A stretch of DNA of 64,000 nucleotides from an uncultured Rhodospirillaceae bacterium (GCA_945952105.1 CAMFGZ010000006.1:145275-209274); one strand, 5' to 3'; shown: positions 7,586 to 17,495, numbered from the stretch's first letter. The notes: generated by a model not told the origin, from the sequence alone. A program made the numbers and translations.

Positions 7586-9235
7586 ATGATCTGGCGGCTG
7601 GGGGCATTCGCCGTGGCCACCGTAGTGGCGCTGCCGCTGCTCGGCATCGGCTCCAGCCTGTTCACCGACCAGTTCGACCTCTGGCGTCACCTCGCCGAGA
7701 CGCAGCTCCCGGACATCCTCGGAAACACGATCATCCTCCTGCTCGGCGTCGGTGTCGGAACGGTCGTGCTCGGCACGGGGACGGCGTGGCTGGTGACGAT
7801 GTGCCGTTTCCCGGGCGTCGGCGTGCTGCAATGGGCGTTGCTATTGCCGCTCGTCCTGCCGACCTACATCATCGGCTACGCCTACGCCGACCTGATGGCC
7901 TTCGCCGGGCCCCTCCAGAGCGGCCTGCGGAGCGCGACCGGCTGGTCGCGGGCCGACTACTGGTTCCCCGACCTCGGCTCGGCGGCCGGCGTCGCCTTCC
8001 TGTTCACGCTGGTCCTCTACCCTTACGTCTATCTCGCCGCCCGTGCGTCGTTCCTGACGCAGTCGCAGGCGCTGCTCGAAGCCAGCCGCATCCTGGGCAA
8101 CGGACCCTGGCGGACCTTCCTGCGCATCGGCCTGCCACTCGCCCGCCCGGCCATAGCGGCCGGCACGGCGCTCGCCCTGCTGGAGACGCTCGCCGATTTC
8201 GGCACCGTCCAATACTACGGCGTCCACACCTTCACGACGGCGATCTACCGGACCTGGTACGGCATGGGCAATCGCGAGGGCGCGGCGCAGATCTCGTTCG
8301 TGCTGATCGCCATCGCGATCGGCCTGATCCTCCTCGAACGGCATTCCCGCGGACGCGCGAGCTTCGCCATCGCCTCCAATCTTCGCCATCGCTCCGAGCC
8401 GGCTGCCCTACCGCTCGGCCGCGCGCTGGCGGCCCTACTCGCCTGCGCCCTGCCCGTGCTGCTGGGGTTCGTGCTGCCGACGCTTCACCTCGCCCAGCTC
8501 GCGTTTCGCTCGGGGACAGCTGTGGCCGACCAGCGTTTTCTCGGTGACGCCGTCAACAGCCTGATCCTCGCGTCCCTTGCAGCCCTCATCATCGTGGGGT
8601 TGGCACTGTTTCTGAGCTATGCCGGCCGCCTCGTGCGTCGGCGCGCGCTCAATCGCACGATCGAATTTGCCTCGCTGGGCTATGCTATCCCGGGCGCCGT
8701 CATCGCGGTCGGCGTCCTGCTGCCGCTGGCCGTCGCGGACCATGGCATCGATCTCCTGTCGCGCGGACTGTTCGGCATGCCGACGGGCCTGCTTCTGAGC
8801 GGCACGGCCTTCGCGCTGCTGCTCGCCTATACGGTGCGCTTTCTCGCCGTCGGCATGGCCAACGTCGCGCCGGGCCTGGCGGCAATCGATCCGGCGATGG
8901 ATGCGAGCGCGCGCGTGCTCGGCGCGCGGCCCAACCAGGTGCTGCGCTACATCCACCTGCCGATGCTGCGGGCGCCGGCCCTGACGGCCGGCATCGTCGC
9001 TTTCGTCGAAGTGCTCAAGGAATTACCGGCAACACTGCTGATCCGCCCGTTCAACTTCGACACGCTGGCGATCGGCGTCTTCCGCTTCGCGTCCGACGAG
9101 CGCCTTGCACAGGCGGCCGTCGGCGCAATCGTTATCGTTCTCGTCTCGCTGGTGCCGGTGATCCTGCTCAGTCGTGCCGTTGCGGCGGGATCACCGGCCG
9201 GCCGGCAGCCTACTTCCAGCCCGCCCGGTCCATGA
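7586..9235 (+). CDS. fbpB: Ferric iron ABC transporter permease (FbpB/AfuB type)
   Basis: A 549-residue inner-membrane protein made of two permease halves, each with about six membrane segments, which forms the whole channel of an Fe(III) importer. Each half has the cytoplasmic loop that docks the ATPase: EASRILGNGPWRTFLRIGLP in the first, and ASARVLGARPNQVLRYIHLP in the second. The ATG at 7586 is chosen because the open frame upstream overlaps rplI and the terminator. Its 3' end overlaps the convergent binding-protein gene by 26 bp. No fbpC-type ATPase gene is present in the window, so it must be supplied from elsewhere. Confidence 0.9.
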   Translation: MIWRLGAFAVATVVALPLLGIGSSLFTDQFDLWRHLAETQLPDILGNTIILLLGVGVGTVVLGTGTAWLVTMCRFPGVGVLQWALLLPLVLPTYIIGYAYADLMAFAGPLQSGLRSATGWSRADYWFPDLGSAAGVAFLFTLVLYPYVYLAARASFLTQSQALLEASRILGNGPWRTFLRIGLPLARPAIAAGTALALLETLADFGTVQYYGVHTFTTAIYRTWYGMGNREGAAQISFVLIAIAIGLILLERHSRGRASFAIASNLRHRSEPAALPLGRALAALLACALPVLLGFVLPTLHLAQLAFRSGTAVADQRFLGDAVNSLILASLAALIIVGLALFLSYAGRLVRRRALNRTIEFASLGYAIPGAVIAVGVLLPLAVADHGIDLLSRGLFGMPTGLLLSGTAFALLLAYTVRFLAVGMANVAPGLAAIDPAMDASARVLGARPNQVLRYIHLPMLRAPALTAGIVAFVEVLKELPATLLIRPFNFDTLAIGVFRFASDERLAQAAVGAIVIVLVSLVPVILLSRAVAAGSPAGRQPTSSPPGP

Positions 9236-10244
9236 TCTTCAGGGCCTCGGCATTGTTCTGCGCGAACACCCGGGCATTAAGCTGGTCTTCCTTGAACGTG
9301 CCGAGCGACTTCAGCTCCGGAGACAACTCCACACCAGCCACAACCGGGAACTCCGAGTTGCCTTCGGCGAAGTAGCGCTGCGCCGGCGGCGAGACGAGAT
9401 ACTCGAGGAACTTCACGGCGGCTTCCTTGTTGGGCGCATGTTTGGCGACGGCGCCGCCGCTGATGTTCACGTGCGTACCGCGCCCCGCCTGGTCGGGAAA
9501 AACGACGCCCAGCTTGGCCGCGACCTCACGGTCCTCCGGCTTTTTCGAGCGCAGCAGATTCACGTAGTAGTAGGTGTTCGACACCGCGAGCATGGCCTCG
9601 CCGGCCGCCGCCCCCTTGAGCTGGTCGGTGTCGCCGCCGCGCGGCGGGCGCGCAAGGTTGGCGGCCACGCCCTTGGCCCAGGCTTCGGTCTTTTCCGGTC
9701 CGAGCGCGGCCAGCAACGAGCCCACCAGCGACTGATTGTAGATATGACCCGAGGGGCGGATCAGTATCTGGCCCTTCCATTTCGGATCGGCCAGCGCCTC
9801 GTAGGTCTTCGGCGCATCGGCCGCCGTCACCTTCTCCTTGTTGTAGAAGATCACGCGGGCACGCTTGGAGAAGCCGAACCAGTTATTGTCCGGATCGCGC
9901 AGGTGCGCGGGCACCGCCTTCGCCAGGACAGCCGAGTTGACCGGCTGCAGAAGGCCCATCTCTCGCGCCCGCTCGATGCGGCCCGCGTCGGTGGTGATGA
10001 GAACATCGCAGGGGCTCTTGTCACCTTCGGTGCGCAGGCGCTGGACCAGCGGATCCGGTTCGGCGTCGACGCGGTTGATCTTGATGCCGGTGAGGTCGGC
10101 GAAGTTGCCGTACAGCGCCTCGTCCGTGTTGTAGTGGCGGGCCGAATACAGGTTTAGAGTACCGCCCTGCGCCCAGGCACGCCGGGCGACGAATACGCCA
10201 GACCCGAACGCCAGTCCGGCCTTCACGAGCGCGCGTCTCTTCAC
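9210..10244 (-). CDS. fbpA: Fe(III) ABC transporter substrate-binding protein
   Basis: A 344-residue periplasmic ferric-binding protein of the transferrin-like family. An N-terminal KRRALVKAG stretch, a hydrophobic run and ARRAWA form a signal peptide, perhaps Tat-type. The mature part starts near LNLYSARHYNTDEALY, and the iron-ligand tyrosine run NTYYYVN occurs in the second half. The GTG at 10244 is preferred over the one at 10256 because GGAGGA lies 5 bp before it. It is convergent with its presumed permease fbpB, an odd arrangement for a normally co-directional operon. Confidence 0.9.
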   Translation of the reverse strand: MKRRALVKAGLAFGSGVFVARRAWAQGGTLNLYSARHYNTDEALYGNFADLTGIKINRVDAEPDPLVQRLRTEGDKSPCDVLITTDAGRIERAREMGLLQPVNSAVLAKAVPAHLRDPDNNWFGFSKRARVIFYNKEKVTAADAPKTYEALADPKWKGQILIRPSGHIYNQSLVGSLLAALGPEKTEAWAKGVAANLARPPRGGDTDQLKGAAAGEAMLAVSNTYYYVNLLRSKKPEDREVAAKLGVVFPDQAGRGTHVNISGGAVAKHAPNKEAAVKFLEYLVSPPAQRYFAEGNSEFPVVAGVELSPELKSLGTFKEDQLNARVFAQNNAEALKIMDRAGWK

Positions 10245-10311
10245 ATCTTCCTCCACTGCGAGTGAATTTCAATCGCCCGATATCACTCGATATGAAGGCG
10301 CGCAATGCAAA

Positions 10312-10326
10312 TGCAAGTTATTTACA
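10312..10326. promoter_or_regulatory. Candidate Fur-family operator upstream of fbpA
   Basis: TGCAAGT-T-ATTTACA is an imperfect 7-1-7 inverted repeat about 68 bp before the fbpA start. It resembles the TGCAAAT-n-ATTTGCA-type sites I recall for alphaproteobacterial Fur-family regulators; this was not checked. A TTGCAT -35-like element overlaps it on the fbpA strand. Confidence 0.3.
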
Positions 10327-10419
10327 GGCAGACCGAATTAATTTCGCGTGATCTGCCCTTTGCCGCGAATTTGAGGTTGGGATTAACATCGCACCCGCGA
10401 CGAGCGGGAGAAAGATTTC

Positions 10420-11658
10420 GTGTTGCTGGCGCGGGTCCTTGCCCGTGTGGTGGGCGAAGGCGAACTGACCATCATCGATGAGTCTGGTCGGTCGCATCGG
10501 CTCGTCGGAGCGAAGTCCGGCCCGACCGTCGCCCTCCGAGTCCACGACTGGTGGACTGGAATACGTCTCGCGCTGAGGCCGCGGCTTGCCCTGGGCGAGG
10601 CATACATGGACGGCCGGCTGACTGTCGAGGAAGGCAGCCTGTACGACCTGCTGGACCTTCTCGGGCGCAACATCGCCGCCGTCGACTCCACGGCGCTGAT
10701 GCGCTGGTCCTACGCACTCCAGCGCCAACTGAGGGTGCTGGAGCAATACAATCCCGTCGGCAAGGCGCAGAAGAACGTCGCCCATCACTACGACCTGCGC
10801 GGCGAGCTCTACGACTTCTTCCTCGACCGCGACCGCCAGTATTCCTGTGCTTATTTCAGGAATGGCAGCGAGCCCCTCGAAGCGGCACAAACCGACAAGA
10901 AGTTGCACATTGCCGCAAAGCTGCTGCTGAAGCCCGGCCACAAGGTCCTCGACATCGGCTCGGGCTGGGGCGGCATGGGTCTCTTCCTCGCGCGCACCTT
11001 CGGTGTCGACGTCACCGGGGTCACCCTCTCGCGGGAGCAGCACGCCGTCTCGAACCGGCGGGCGATCGAGGAAGACGTCACCGGGCAAGTGCAGTTCAAG
11101 CTTCTGGACTATCGCAAGGAGACGGGCCGCTACGACCGCATCGTGTCGGTCGGCATGTTCGAGCATGTCGGGTCCGCGCACTATCTCGAATACTTCCGGA
11201 AGGTGAAGGAGCTGCTGGCCGAAGATGGCGTCATGCTGCTGCACTCGATCGGACGCATGGAGCCGCCGGGCGGCACAAATACGTGGCTGCGCAAATACAT
11301 CTTCCCAGGCGGCTACGCTCCCGCCTTGTCCGAAGTCCTGGCCGCGATCGAGAAATCCGGCCTTTGGGTCACCGACATCGAGGTGCTCCGCCTGCACTAC
11401 GCGGAAACCCTGCGCCACTGGCGCGAGCGCTTTCTCGCCAACAAGGACCAGATCAAGCAGCTCGCCGGCTACGACGATCGATTCTGCAGGATGTGGGAAT
11501 TCTATCTGGCCGGCTGCGAAGTGGCCTTCCGTTACATGAACCAGATGGTTTTCCAGGTTCAGATCGCCCGGCGCCAGGACGCCGTACCACTGACGCGCGA
11601 TTACATGGTCGCTGGAGAACGGCTGCAGAACGTGTCAGGCTCCCTGGCTGCCGAATAG
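10420..11658 (+). CDS. cfa: Cyclopropane-fatty-acyl-phospholipid synthase family methyltransferase
   Basis: Adds a methylene group from S-adenosylmethionine across double bonds of membrane phospholipid acyl chains. 412 residues. The N-terminal lipid-binding part leads into NVAHHYDLRGELYDFFLD (119-136) and YSCAYF (141-146), then the SAM-binding motif VLDIGSGWGG (176-185) and FEHVGSAHYLEYF, all signatures of the family. It starts with GTG, supported by GGGAG about 10 bp upstream. The gene is single, divergent from fbpA. Confidence 0.93.
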   Translation: MLLARVLARVVGEGELTIIDESGRSHRLVGAKSGPTVALRVHDWWTGIRLALRPRLALGEAYMDGRLTVEEGSLYDLLDLLGRNIAAVDSTALMRWSYALQRQLRVLEQYNPVGKAQKNVAHHYDLRGELYDFFLDRDRQYSCAYFRNGSEPLEAAQTDKKLHIAAKLLLKPGHKVLDIGSGWGGMGLFLARTFGVDVTGVTLSREQHAVSNRRAIEEDVTGQVQFKLLDYRKETGRYDRIVSVGMFEHVGSAHYLEYFRKVKELLAEDGVMLLHSIGRMEPPGGTNTWLRKYIFPGGYAPALSEVLAAIEKSGLWVTDIEVLRLHYAETLRHWRERFLANKDQIKQLAGYDDRFCRMWEFYLAGCEVAFRYMNQMVFQVQIARRQDAVPLTRDYMVAGERLQNVSGSLAAE

Positions 11659-11747
11659 AGAGCTATCCTCGATACGCTCTGGATATCTTCGCGCTCTGAA
11701 TTCTTTGCGCTGGTGATCCCCCTCCCATCTTGGGCAAAGACAATGTC

Positions 11748-13274
11748 ATGGAGCCTCTGAAAGAATCCTCGAACGTCACCCGCCTGCCCGGCGCGGAGGA
11801 TACGCGCCTGCGCGAGCCGCCGCACAATTTCGAGGCCGAGCAGGCCCTGCTGGGCGCCATCCTGGTGAACAACGCCGCCTACCAGCGCGTCGCCGAATTC
11901 CTGAGGCCTGAACATTTCGCCGACCCCCTGCACGGCAAGCTCTTCGACTCGCTGACCCGCCTGATCGAGCGCGGCCAGGTCGTGAGCGCCGTCACGCTCA
12001 AGACCTACGTCGAGCAGGACGCGGCAATGAAGGAAGCCGGCGGAGCGGCCTATCTCGCGCGCCTGGCGGCCGCCTCGGTGCACGTGATCGACGCCGCCGC
12101 CTTCGGCCGCGCGGTTCACGACCTCTACCTGCGCCGGCAGCTCATCGATCTTGGCGAGAACGTCGTCAACGGCGCCTTCTCCGGCGACGTGGACGAGACC
12201 GCGCTGCAGCAGATCGAGGTCGCCGAAAAGAAACTCTACGACCTCGCTACGACCGGCCAGACCGAGGGCGGCTTCAAGCCGTTCCGCACCGCCCTCACCG
12301 AGGCCATGACGGCGGCGGAGGCTGCCTTTCATCGCGAGGGCAAGCTCACAGGCGTGGCAACGGGCCTGTTTCAGCTCGACCAGTTGCTCGGCGGCCTGCA
12401 CAGATCGGACCTTCTGATCCTTGCCGGTCGTCCGTCGATGGGAAAGACGGCGCTGGCGACCAACATCGCCTTCAACGCCGCCAAGGCATACCGTGAAGAA
12501 ATCGTCGAAGGTCATCCCAAGGCGGTGGACGGCGCCGTCGTCGGCTTCTTCTCGCTCGAAATGTCGGCCGAACAGCTCGCCACCCGCATGCTCTCGGAGC
12601 AGGCCGAGCTTTCCTCGGAAAAGATCCGCAAGGGCGAGATGAACAGCACCGAATTCGACCGGGTGATGAACGTCAGCCACGAACTGGAGCATCTCAACTT
12701 TTTCATCGACGATACGCCCGCTTTGTCGATTGCCGCGCTGCGCACGCGCGCCCGTCGCCTGAAGCGGACGCATGGGCTGGGCCTGATCATCGTCGACTAC
12801 CTTCAACTCCTCAATCCGTCGGGAAAGAGCCGACAGGAGAACCGCGTGCAGGAGGTCTCGGAGATCACGCGCGGCCTCAAGACGCTCGCCAAGGAACTGG
12901 ACGTGCCGGTAATCGCGCTGTCGCAGCTGTCGCGCGCCGTAGAACAGCGCGAGGACAAGCGCCCGCAGCTTGCCGACCTTCGCGAGTCTGGCTCAATCGA
13001 GCAGGACGCCGACGTCGTCATGTTCGTGTACCGCGAGGAATATTATCTGACGCGGACCGAACCGGGACGGCGCGCCGAGGAGAGCGACCAGAAGTTCAAC
13101 GAGCGCCACGACGCCTGGAAGCAGCGTTGCGAGGAGACCTACGGCAAGGCCGAGGTCATCGTGGCAAAGCAGCGTCACGGCCCCACGGGCATCGTACGGC
13201 TGTCGTTCGAAGGCCAGTTCACCAAGTTCGGCAACCTCGATGGCGTTGCTGACGAGCCCGTGTCAGCGTTCTAA
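11748..13274 (+). CDS. dnaB: Replicative DNA helicase DnaB
   Basis: Hexameric 5'-3' helicase at the replication fork. 508 residues from the ATG at 11748; a TTG at 11730 would add six residues. An N-terminal helical domain (about 25-130) binds primase; the RecA-like motor has Walker A GRPSMGKT at 227-234, Walker B LIIVDYLQLL, and the arginine-finger region toward the end (KQRHGPTGIVRLSF). Length and order are standard, with no intein. It is followed 9 bp later by alr, and dnaB-alr-radA is a familiar proteobacterial run. Confidence 0.97.
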   Translation: MEPLKESSNVTRLPGAEDTRLREPPHNFEAEQALLGAILVNNAAYQRVAEFLRPEHFADPLHGKLFDSLTRLIERGQVVSAVTLKTYVEQDAAMKEAGGAAYLARLAAASVHVIDAAAFGRAVHDLYLRRQLIDLGENVVNGAFSGDVDETALQQIEVAEKKLYDLATTGQTEGGFKPFRTALTEAMTAAEAAFHREGKLTGVATGLFQLDQLLGGLHRSDLLILAGRPSMGKTALATNIAFNAAKAYREEIVEGHPKAVDGAVVGFFSLEMSAEQLATRMLSEQAELSSEKIRKGEMNSTEFDRVMNVSHELEHLNFFIDDTPALSIAALRTRARRLKRTHGLGLIIVDYLQLLNPSGKSRQENRVQEVSEITRGLKTLAKELDVPVIALSQLSRAVEQREDKRPQLADLRESGSIEQDADVVMFVYREEYYLTRTEPGRRAEESDQKFNERHDAWKQRCEETYGKAEVIVAKQRHGPTGIVRLSFEGQFTKFGNLDGVADEPVSAF

Positions 13275-13283
13275 GGTCGCCGC

Positions 13284-14453
13284 GTGTCAATTCCTGCCGA
13301 CGACGAAGCCGCGCGACGTGCCGGGGCGATTCTTTCCATCGACCTGGGGGCGATCGCCGCCAATTGGCGCGGTCTGCGCGATGCCGGGCGCGCGACCGGC
13401 CGGCCGATCGACTGCGCCGCGGTTCTGAAGGCCGATGCCTATGGTACCGGGGCGGCCGTGGTGGGTCCGCGGCTGGCGGCCGAAGGGTGCCGCCAGTTCT
13501 TCGTCGCCCACATCGACGAGGGCATCGCGCTGCGCCGGGTCTTGCCGGAACCGCCGATCTACGTGCTGAACGGCCTGCTTCCCGGCACCGAGGGCGATTT
13601 CGTGGCGCACCGCCTCGTCCCGGTGCTCAATCACCTGGGCCAGCTGAACGCCTGGCGGGCGGCCGCCCAACGCTTCAACCAGCCACTCGACGCGGTGGTC
13701 CATCTCGACACCGGCCTCCATCGGCTGGGTTTCAGCGCGGAGGACGCGCAGGTGCTGATCAACGAGCGCGGCCGGTTGCGCGGCCTGCGGCTGGCCCTGA
13801 TCATGAGCCACCTCGTCGCATCCGAGGAGACGTCGAACCCGATCAACGGCGAGCAGCTTTCCCGTTTCCGCAGCTTCGTACGGGCGATGCCGGGTGCGCC
13901 GACCTCGCTCGCCAATTCCTCCGGTATCTTCCTCGGGCCCGATTTTCATTTCGACCTGCTTCGCCCGGGAGCGGCGCTCTATGGGATCAACCCCCTGCCC
14001 GGCCAACCGAACCCCATGCTGAGCGTCGTGACGCTGCGGGCCCACATCCTGCAGACGCGCCGGATCGACGCGTTCCAGACGGTGGGCTATGGCGGCGCCT
14101 GGCGGTCGGCCCGGCCCAGCCGGATCGCCACGATTGCACTGGGGTATGCGGACGGCTATTTCCGTAACCTCATCAACCGCACCCAGGTCCATCTTGCCGG
14201 ACACAACGTGCCCGTGATCGGCCGCATCTCCATGGACCTCGTGACGATCGATGTGACCGACGTGCCGGAAGCGGAGTGCCAGCCCGGCGCGATGGTCGAG
14301 GTGCTGGGCCCCCATCTCACGCCGGACGACCTGGCGGATCACGCCCGGACCAACGCCTATGAAGTCATGACGGCGCTCGGCCGCCGGTACTTCCGCGCCT
14401 ATGTCGACGGCTACGCCGACGTGCCGACCGAAGAATCGGGAGAAACCGCGTGA
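13284..14453 (+). CDS. alr: Alanine racemase
   Basis: PLP-dependent conversion of L-alanine to D-alanine for peptidoglycan. 389 residues. The PLP lysine is K49 in VLKADAYGTG, and the second catalytic base is Y269 in TVGYGGAW. The C-terminal beta domain carries GYADGYFR and GRISMDLVTIDV. The start is GTG. Its stop codon overlaps the GTG of mlaE (GTGA), so the two are translationally coupled. Confidence 0.95.
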   Translation: MSIPADDEAARRAGAILSIDLGAIAANWRGLRDAGRATGRPIDCAAVLKADAYGTGAAVVGPRLAAEGCRQFFVAHIDEGIALRRVLPEPPIYVLNGLLPGTEGDFVAHRLVPVLNHLGQLNAWRAAAQRFNQPLDAVVHLDTGLHRLGFSAEDAQVLINERGRLRGLRLALIMSHLVASEETSNPINGEQLSRFRSFVRAMPGAPTSLANSSGIFLGPDFHFDLLRPGAALYGINPLPGQPNPMLSVVTLRAHILQTRRIDAFQTVGYGGAWRSARPSRIATIALGYADGYFRNLINRTQVHLAGHNVPVIGRISMDLVTIDVTDVPEAECQPGAMVEVLGPHLTPDDLADHARTNAYEVMTALGRRYFRAYVDGYADVPTEESGETA

Positions 14454-15229
14454 GCATCCCCCTGCTCACGGTTCTCGGCCGAATGACCCTCGCCTTCCTG
14501 ACGGCAGTCGGGGGCGTGACGGCTTTCGCCTTCCAGGCGATCCGGCAAGGACTGCAGCCGCCCTGGTACCGGCAGCAGATCCTGCGGCAGGTCATGGAGA
14601 TCGGCTACTACTCGCTGCCGGTCGTGGGCCTCACCGCGATCTTCACCGGCATGGTTCTGGCCCTGCAGAGCTACACCGGCTTCGCGCGCTTCTCCGCCGA
14701 AAGCGCGATCCCCAACGTCGTCGTGGTCTCGTTGACCCGCGAACTGGGGCCGGTGCTGGCGGGCCTCATGGTCGCCGGCCGTGTCGGCGCCGCGATGGCC
14801 GCCGAGATCGGCACGATGCGCGTGACCGAGCAGATCGATGCGCTTACTACGCTCTCGACCGATCCCTTCAAGTACCTGGTCGTGCCGCGCCTCATCGCCG
14901 GCATCGTCACCCTGCCGTTCCTCGTGCTGATCGCCGATATCATCGGCGTGCTGGGCGGCTTCCTGGTGGGCGTCTACAAGCTCGACTTCAACGACGCGGC
15001 CTATCTGCGCAACACGATGGATTTCCTGCAGTTCCAGGATGTCTTTTCCGGCCTGGTGAAAGCCGCCGTGTTCGGGTTCCTGATCACACTGATGGGCTGC
15101 TATCACGGTTACAAGTCGCGCGGTGGCGCCCAGGGCGTCGGCATGGCGACCACCAGCGCGGTGGTTTCCGCCTCGATCCTCATCCTGACGTTCAACTACT
15201 TCATCACCGAAGCCTTCTTCGCGCGCTGA
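14450..15229 (+). CDS. mlaE: MlaE-type phospholipid ABC transporter permease
   Basis: Inner-membrane permease of the Mla/MCE system that moves phospholipids between inner and outer membranes to keep outer-membrane asymmetry. 259 residues with five to six hydrophobic segments and the family stretch SLTRELGPVLAGLMVAGRVGAAMAAEIGTMRVTEQIDAL, whose first part defines YrbE/MlaE proteins. A GTG start overlaps the alr stop. mlaF follows after 13 bp. The MCE-domain partner MlaD is not in this window. Confidence 0.93.
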   Translation: MSIPLLTVLGRMTLAFLTAVGGVTAFAFQAIRQGLQPPWYRQQILRQVMEIGYYSLPVVGLTAIFTGMVLALQSYTGFARFSAESAIPNVVVVSLTRELGPVLAGLMVAGRVGAAMAAEIGTMRVTEQIDALTTLSTDPFKYLVVPRLIAGIVTLPFLVLIADIIGVLGGFLVGVYKLDFNDAAYLRNTMDFLQFQDVFSGLVKAAVFGFLITLMGCYHGYKSRGGAQGVGMATTSAVVSASILILTFNYFITEAFFAR

Positions 15230-15242
15230 TCGGCCCTTCCCC

Positions 15243-16016
15243 ATGGCGTCTCCCAAGATCTCGTTGCGCGGCGTCCACAAGGCCTTCGGGCCGAAGAAGG
15301 TGCTGCAGGGAATCGAGCTCGACGTCGCGCCCGGCGAGTCGATGGTCGTCATCGGCGGCTCGGGCACCGGAAAGTCGGTGCTCTTGAAATGCATCCTGGG
15401 CCTGATGCGCCCCGACAACGGCTCCATCAAGGTCGATGGCGAGGAGACGGCCGACCTTTCCAGTCGCGATCGGGCACGCGTCATGCGCAAGTTCGGCATG
15501 CTGTTCCAGGGCGGCGCGCTGTTCGACTCGCTGCGCGTCTGGGAGAACGTCGCGTTCGGTCCGATCCAGAGCGACGGCATGGCGCCCGCGCGGGCCCGCG
15601 AGGTGGCCATCGCCAAGCTGGGCGCCGTCGGGCTCAGCCCGGAAATCGGCGATCTCTTCCCCTCCGAACTTTCCGGCGGCATGCAGAAGAGGGTGGCGCT
15701 CGCCCGCGCGATCGCCCGCGAACCCGAGATCATCTTCTTCGACGAGCCGACTACCGGCCTCGATCCGATCATGGCCGACGTCATCAACGACCTGATCGTG
15801 AAGTGCGTCAGCGATCTTGGCGCCACCGCCGTCTCGATCACCCATGACATGGCCAGCGCCCGCAAGATCGGCCATCGCATCGGCATGCTCTACGAGGGCA
15901 AGCTGATCTGGCAGGGGCCCGTTGCCGACATCGATCGCTCGGGCAATGCCCATGTCGAGCAGTTCATCCACGGCCGGGCCGAGGGCCCGATCCGGATGCA
16001 GGTCCGGAAGCTCTAG
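15243..16016 (+). CDS. mlaF: MlaF-type phospholipid ABC transporter ATPase
   Basis: A 257-residue ABC ATPase that drives the MlaE permease. Walker A is GGSGTGKS (38-45), the signature is LSGGMQKR, and Walker B is IIFFDEPTTGLDP, followed by the switch histidine in SITHDM. The GGMQKR form of the signature and the pairing with mlaE identify the lipid-transport type. The MCE protein (MlaD) must be encoded elsewhere. Confidence 0.93.
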   Translation: MASPKISLRGVHKAFGPKKVLQGIELDVAPGESMVVIGGSGTGKSVLLKCILGLMRPDNGSIKVDGEETADLSSRDRARVMRKFGMLFQGGALFDSLRVWENVAFGPIQSDGMAPARAREVAIAKLGAVGLSPEIGDLFPSELSGGMQKRVALARAIAREPEIIFFDEPTTGLDPIMADVINDLIVKCVSDLGATAVSITHDMASARKIGHRIGMLYEGKLIWQGPVADIDRSGNAHVEQFIHGRAEGPIRMQVRKL

Positions 16017-16018
16017 GC

Positions 16019-17482
16019 GTGGCGCGCCCGACCAAGCGCTTCGTCTGCCAGTCCTGCGGGGCCGTCACCACCAAATGGAGCGGTCGCTGCGAATCATGCG
16101 GTGAGTGGAACACCATCGTCGAGGAGGCAGCGCCTGCGCCGGGTCCCGCCGGCGGCGGACTGGCGCGCGGCGGCAAGGGCCGGCTCCTCGAATTCACCGG
16201 CCTGACCGGTTCGACGCCGCAGCCGCCCCGCCTGAGGAGCGGCATCAACGAATTCGATCGCGTGTGCGGCAGCGGGCTGGTCGTGGGCCAGGCGCTGCTG
16301 ATTGGCGGCGATCCCGGCATCGGCAAGTCGACCCTGCTCCTTCAGATGGCGGCGGCGCTTGCCAAGCAAAACACCGCCTGTGCTTACATCTCGGGCGAAG
16401 AAGCGGTCGACCAGGTTCGCCTCCGCGCCGAGCGACTGGGTCTGGCCGATGCGCCGGTGCAGCTCGTCGCCGCGACCTCGATCAGGGATATCGTGGCCTC
16501 GCTGGAACGACCGGACGCCCCCAGGGTGGCCGTGATCGATTCGATCCAGACGATGTGGCTCGATACGGTCGATTCTACTCCCGGCACCGTCACCCAGGTT
16601 CGCGCCTCGGCGCAGGCGCTGGTCGAACTCGCCAAGCGACGCGGCATCGCCGTCCTGCTGGTCGGCCACGTCACCAAGGACGGCGCCATTGCCGGTCCCC
16701 GCGTGCTCGAGCACATGGTCGACACGGTCCTCTACTTCGAGGGCGAACGCGGTCATCAATTCCGTATCCTGCGCACGGTGAAGAATCGCTTCGGGCCGAC
16801 CGACGAGATCGGCGTCTTCGAGATGTCCGACCGCGGCCTTTCCGACGTCGCCAACCCCTCGGCTCTGTTCCTCGCCGAGCGGCGCGGCCACGTCTCAGGT
16901 GCCTGCGTCTTCGCCGGCATCGAGGGCACCCGCCCGGTCCTGGTCGAAATCCAGGCGCTCGTGAGCCCCTCCTCCCTCGCCACGCCGCGGCGTGCGGTGG
17001 TCGGCTGGGATTCGAACCGCCTCGCCATGGTCCTCGCCGTCCTCGAGGCCCGGTGCGGCGTGACGGTTGGCGCAAACGACGTCTACCTGAATGTCGCAGG
17101 TGGCCTGCGGATCGGCGAACCGGCAGCCGATCTCGCGGTGGCGGCGGCCGTCATCTCCTCGCTCGCCGACGAGCAGGTCCCAGGCGACATGGTCGTATTC
17201 GGCGAAATCGGTCTCGGCGGCGAGGTCAGGCCGGTCGGGCAGCGCGAGGCCCGCCTGCGTGAGGCGGCCAAGCTTGGCTTCCGAAGCGCGCTCGTTCCTC
17301 AGGCCCGCAGCGGGTCGGGACCTTCCTCTCGTGCACCGGAGGGCATCGCCATTGACGAAATCGAGCATCTATCGGACCTTGTGGCGCGTTTCCAACCGGC
17401 CGACCGGCCTTTAAAACGTGGCCGGCGCGACGGGTCCCGTGAAGGATCTGGGGACCGCCGCCGCGACTACGATCAGGACTAG
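16019..17482 (+). CDS. radA: DNA repair protein RadA
   Basis: A RecA-family ATPase/helicase that helps process recombination intermediates. 487 residues: a zinc finger with C10, C13, C24 and C27; a RecA-like motor with Walker A GGDPGIGKST (96-105); the RadA-specific KNRFGPTDE motif; and a C-terminal Lon-like domain (about 300-450) with an inactive protease fold. A low-complexity Arg/Asp-rich tail follows. The GTG start comes directly after the mlaF stop. Confidence 0.95.
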   Translation: MARPTKRFVCQSCGAVTTKWSGRCESCGEWNTIVEEAAPAPGPAGGGLARGGKGRLLEFTGLTGSTPQPPRLRSGINEFDRVCGSGLVVGQALLIGGDPGIGKSTLLLQMAAALAKQNTACAYISGEEAVDQVRLRAERLGLADAPVQLVAATSIRDIVASLERPDAPRVAVIDSIQTMWLDTVDSTPGTVTQVRASAQALVELAKRRGIAVLLVGHVTKDGAIAGPRVLEHMVDTVLYFEGERGHQFRILRTVKNRFGPTDEIGVFEMSDRGLSDVANPSALFLAERRGHVSGACVFAGIEGTRPVLVEIQALVSPSSLATPRRAVVGWDSNRLAMVLAVLEARCGVTVGANDVYLNVAGGLRIGEPAADLAVAAAVISSLADEQVPGDMVVFGEIGLGGEVRPVGQREARLREAAKLGFRSALVPQARSGSGPSSRAPEGIAIDEIEHLSDLVARFQPADRPLKRGRRDGSREGSGDRRRDYDQD

Positions 17483-17495
17483 GGCAACGGGGCCG

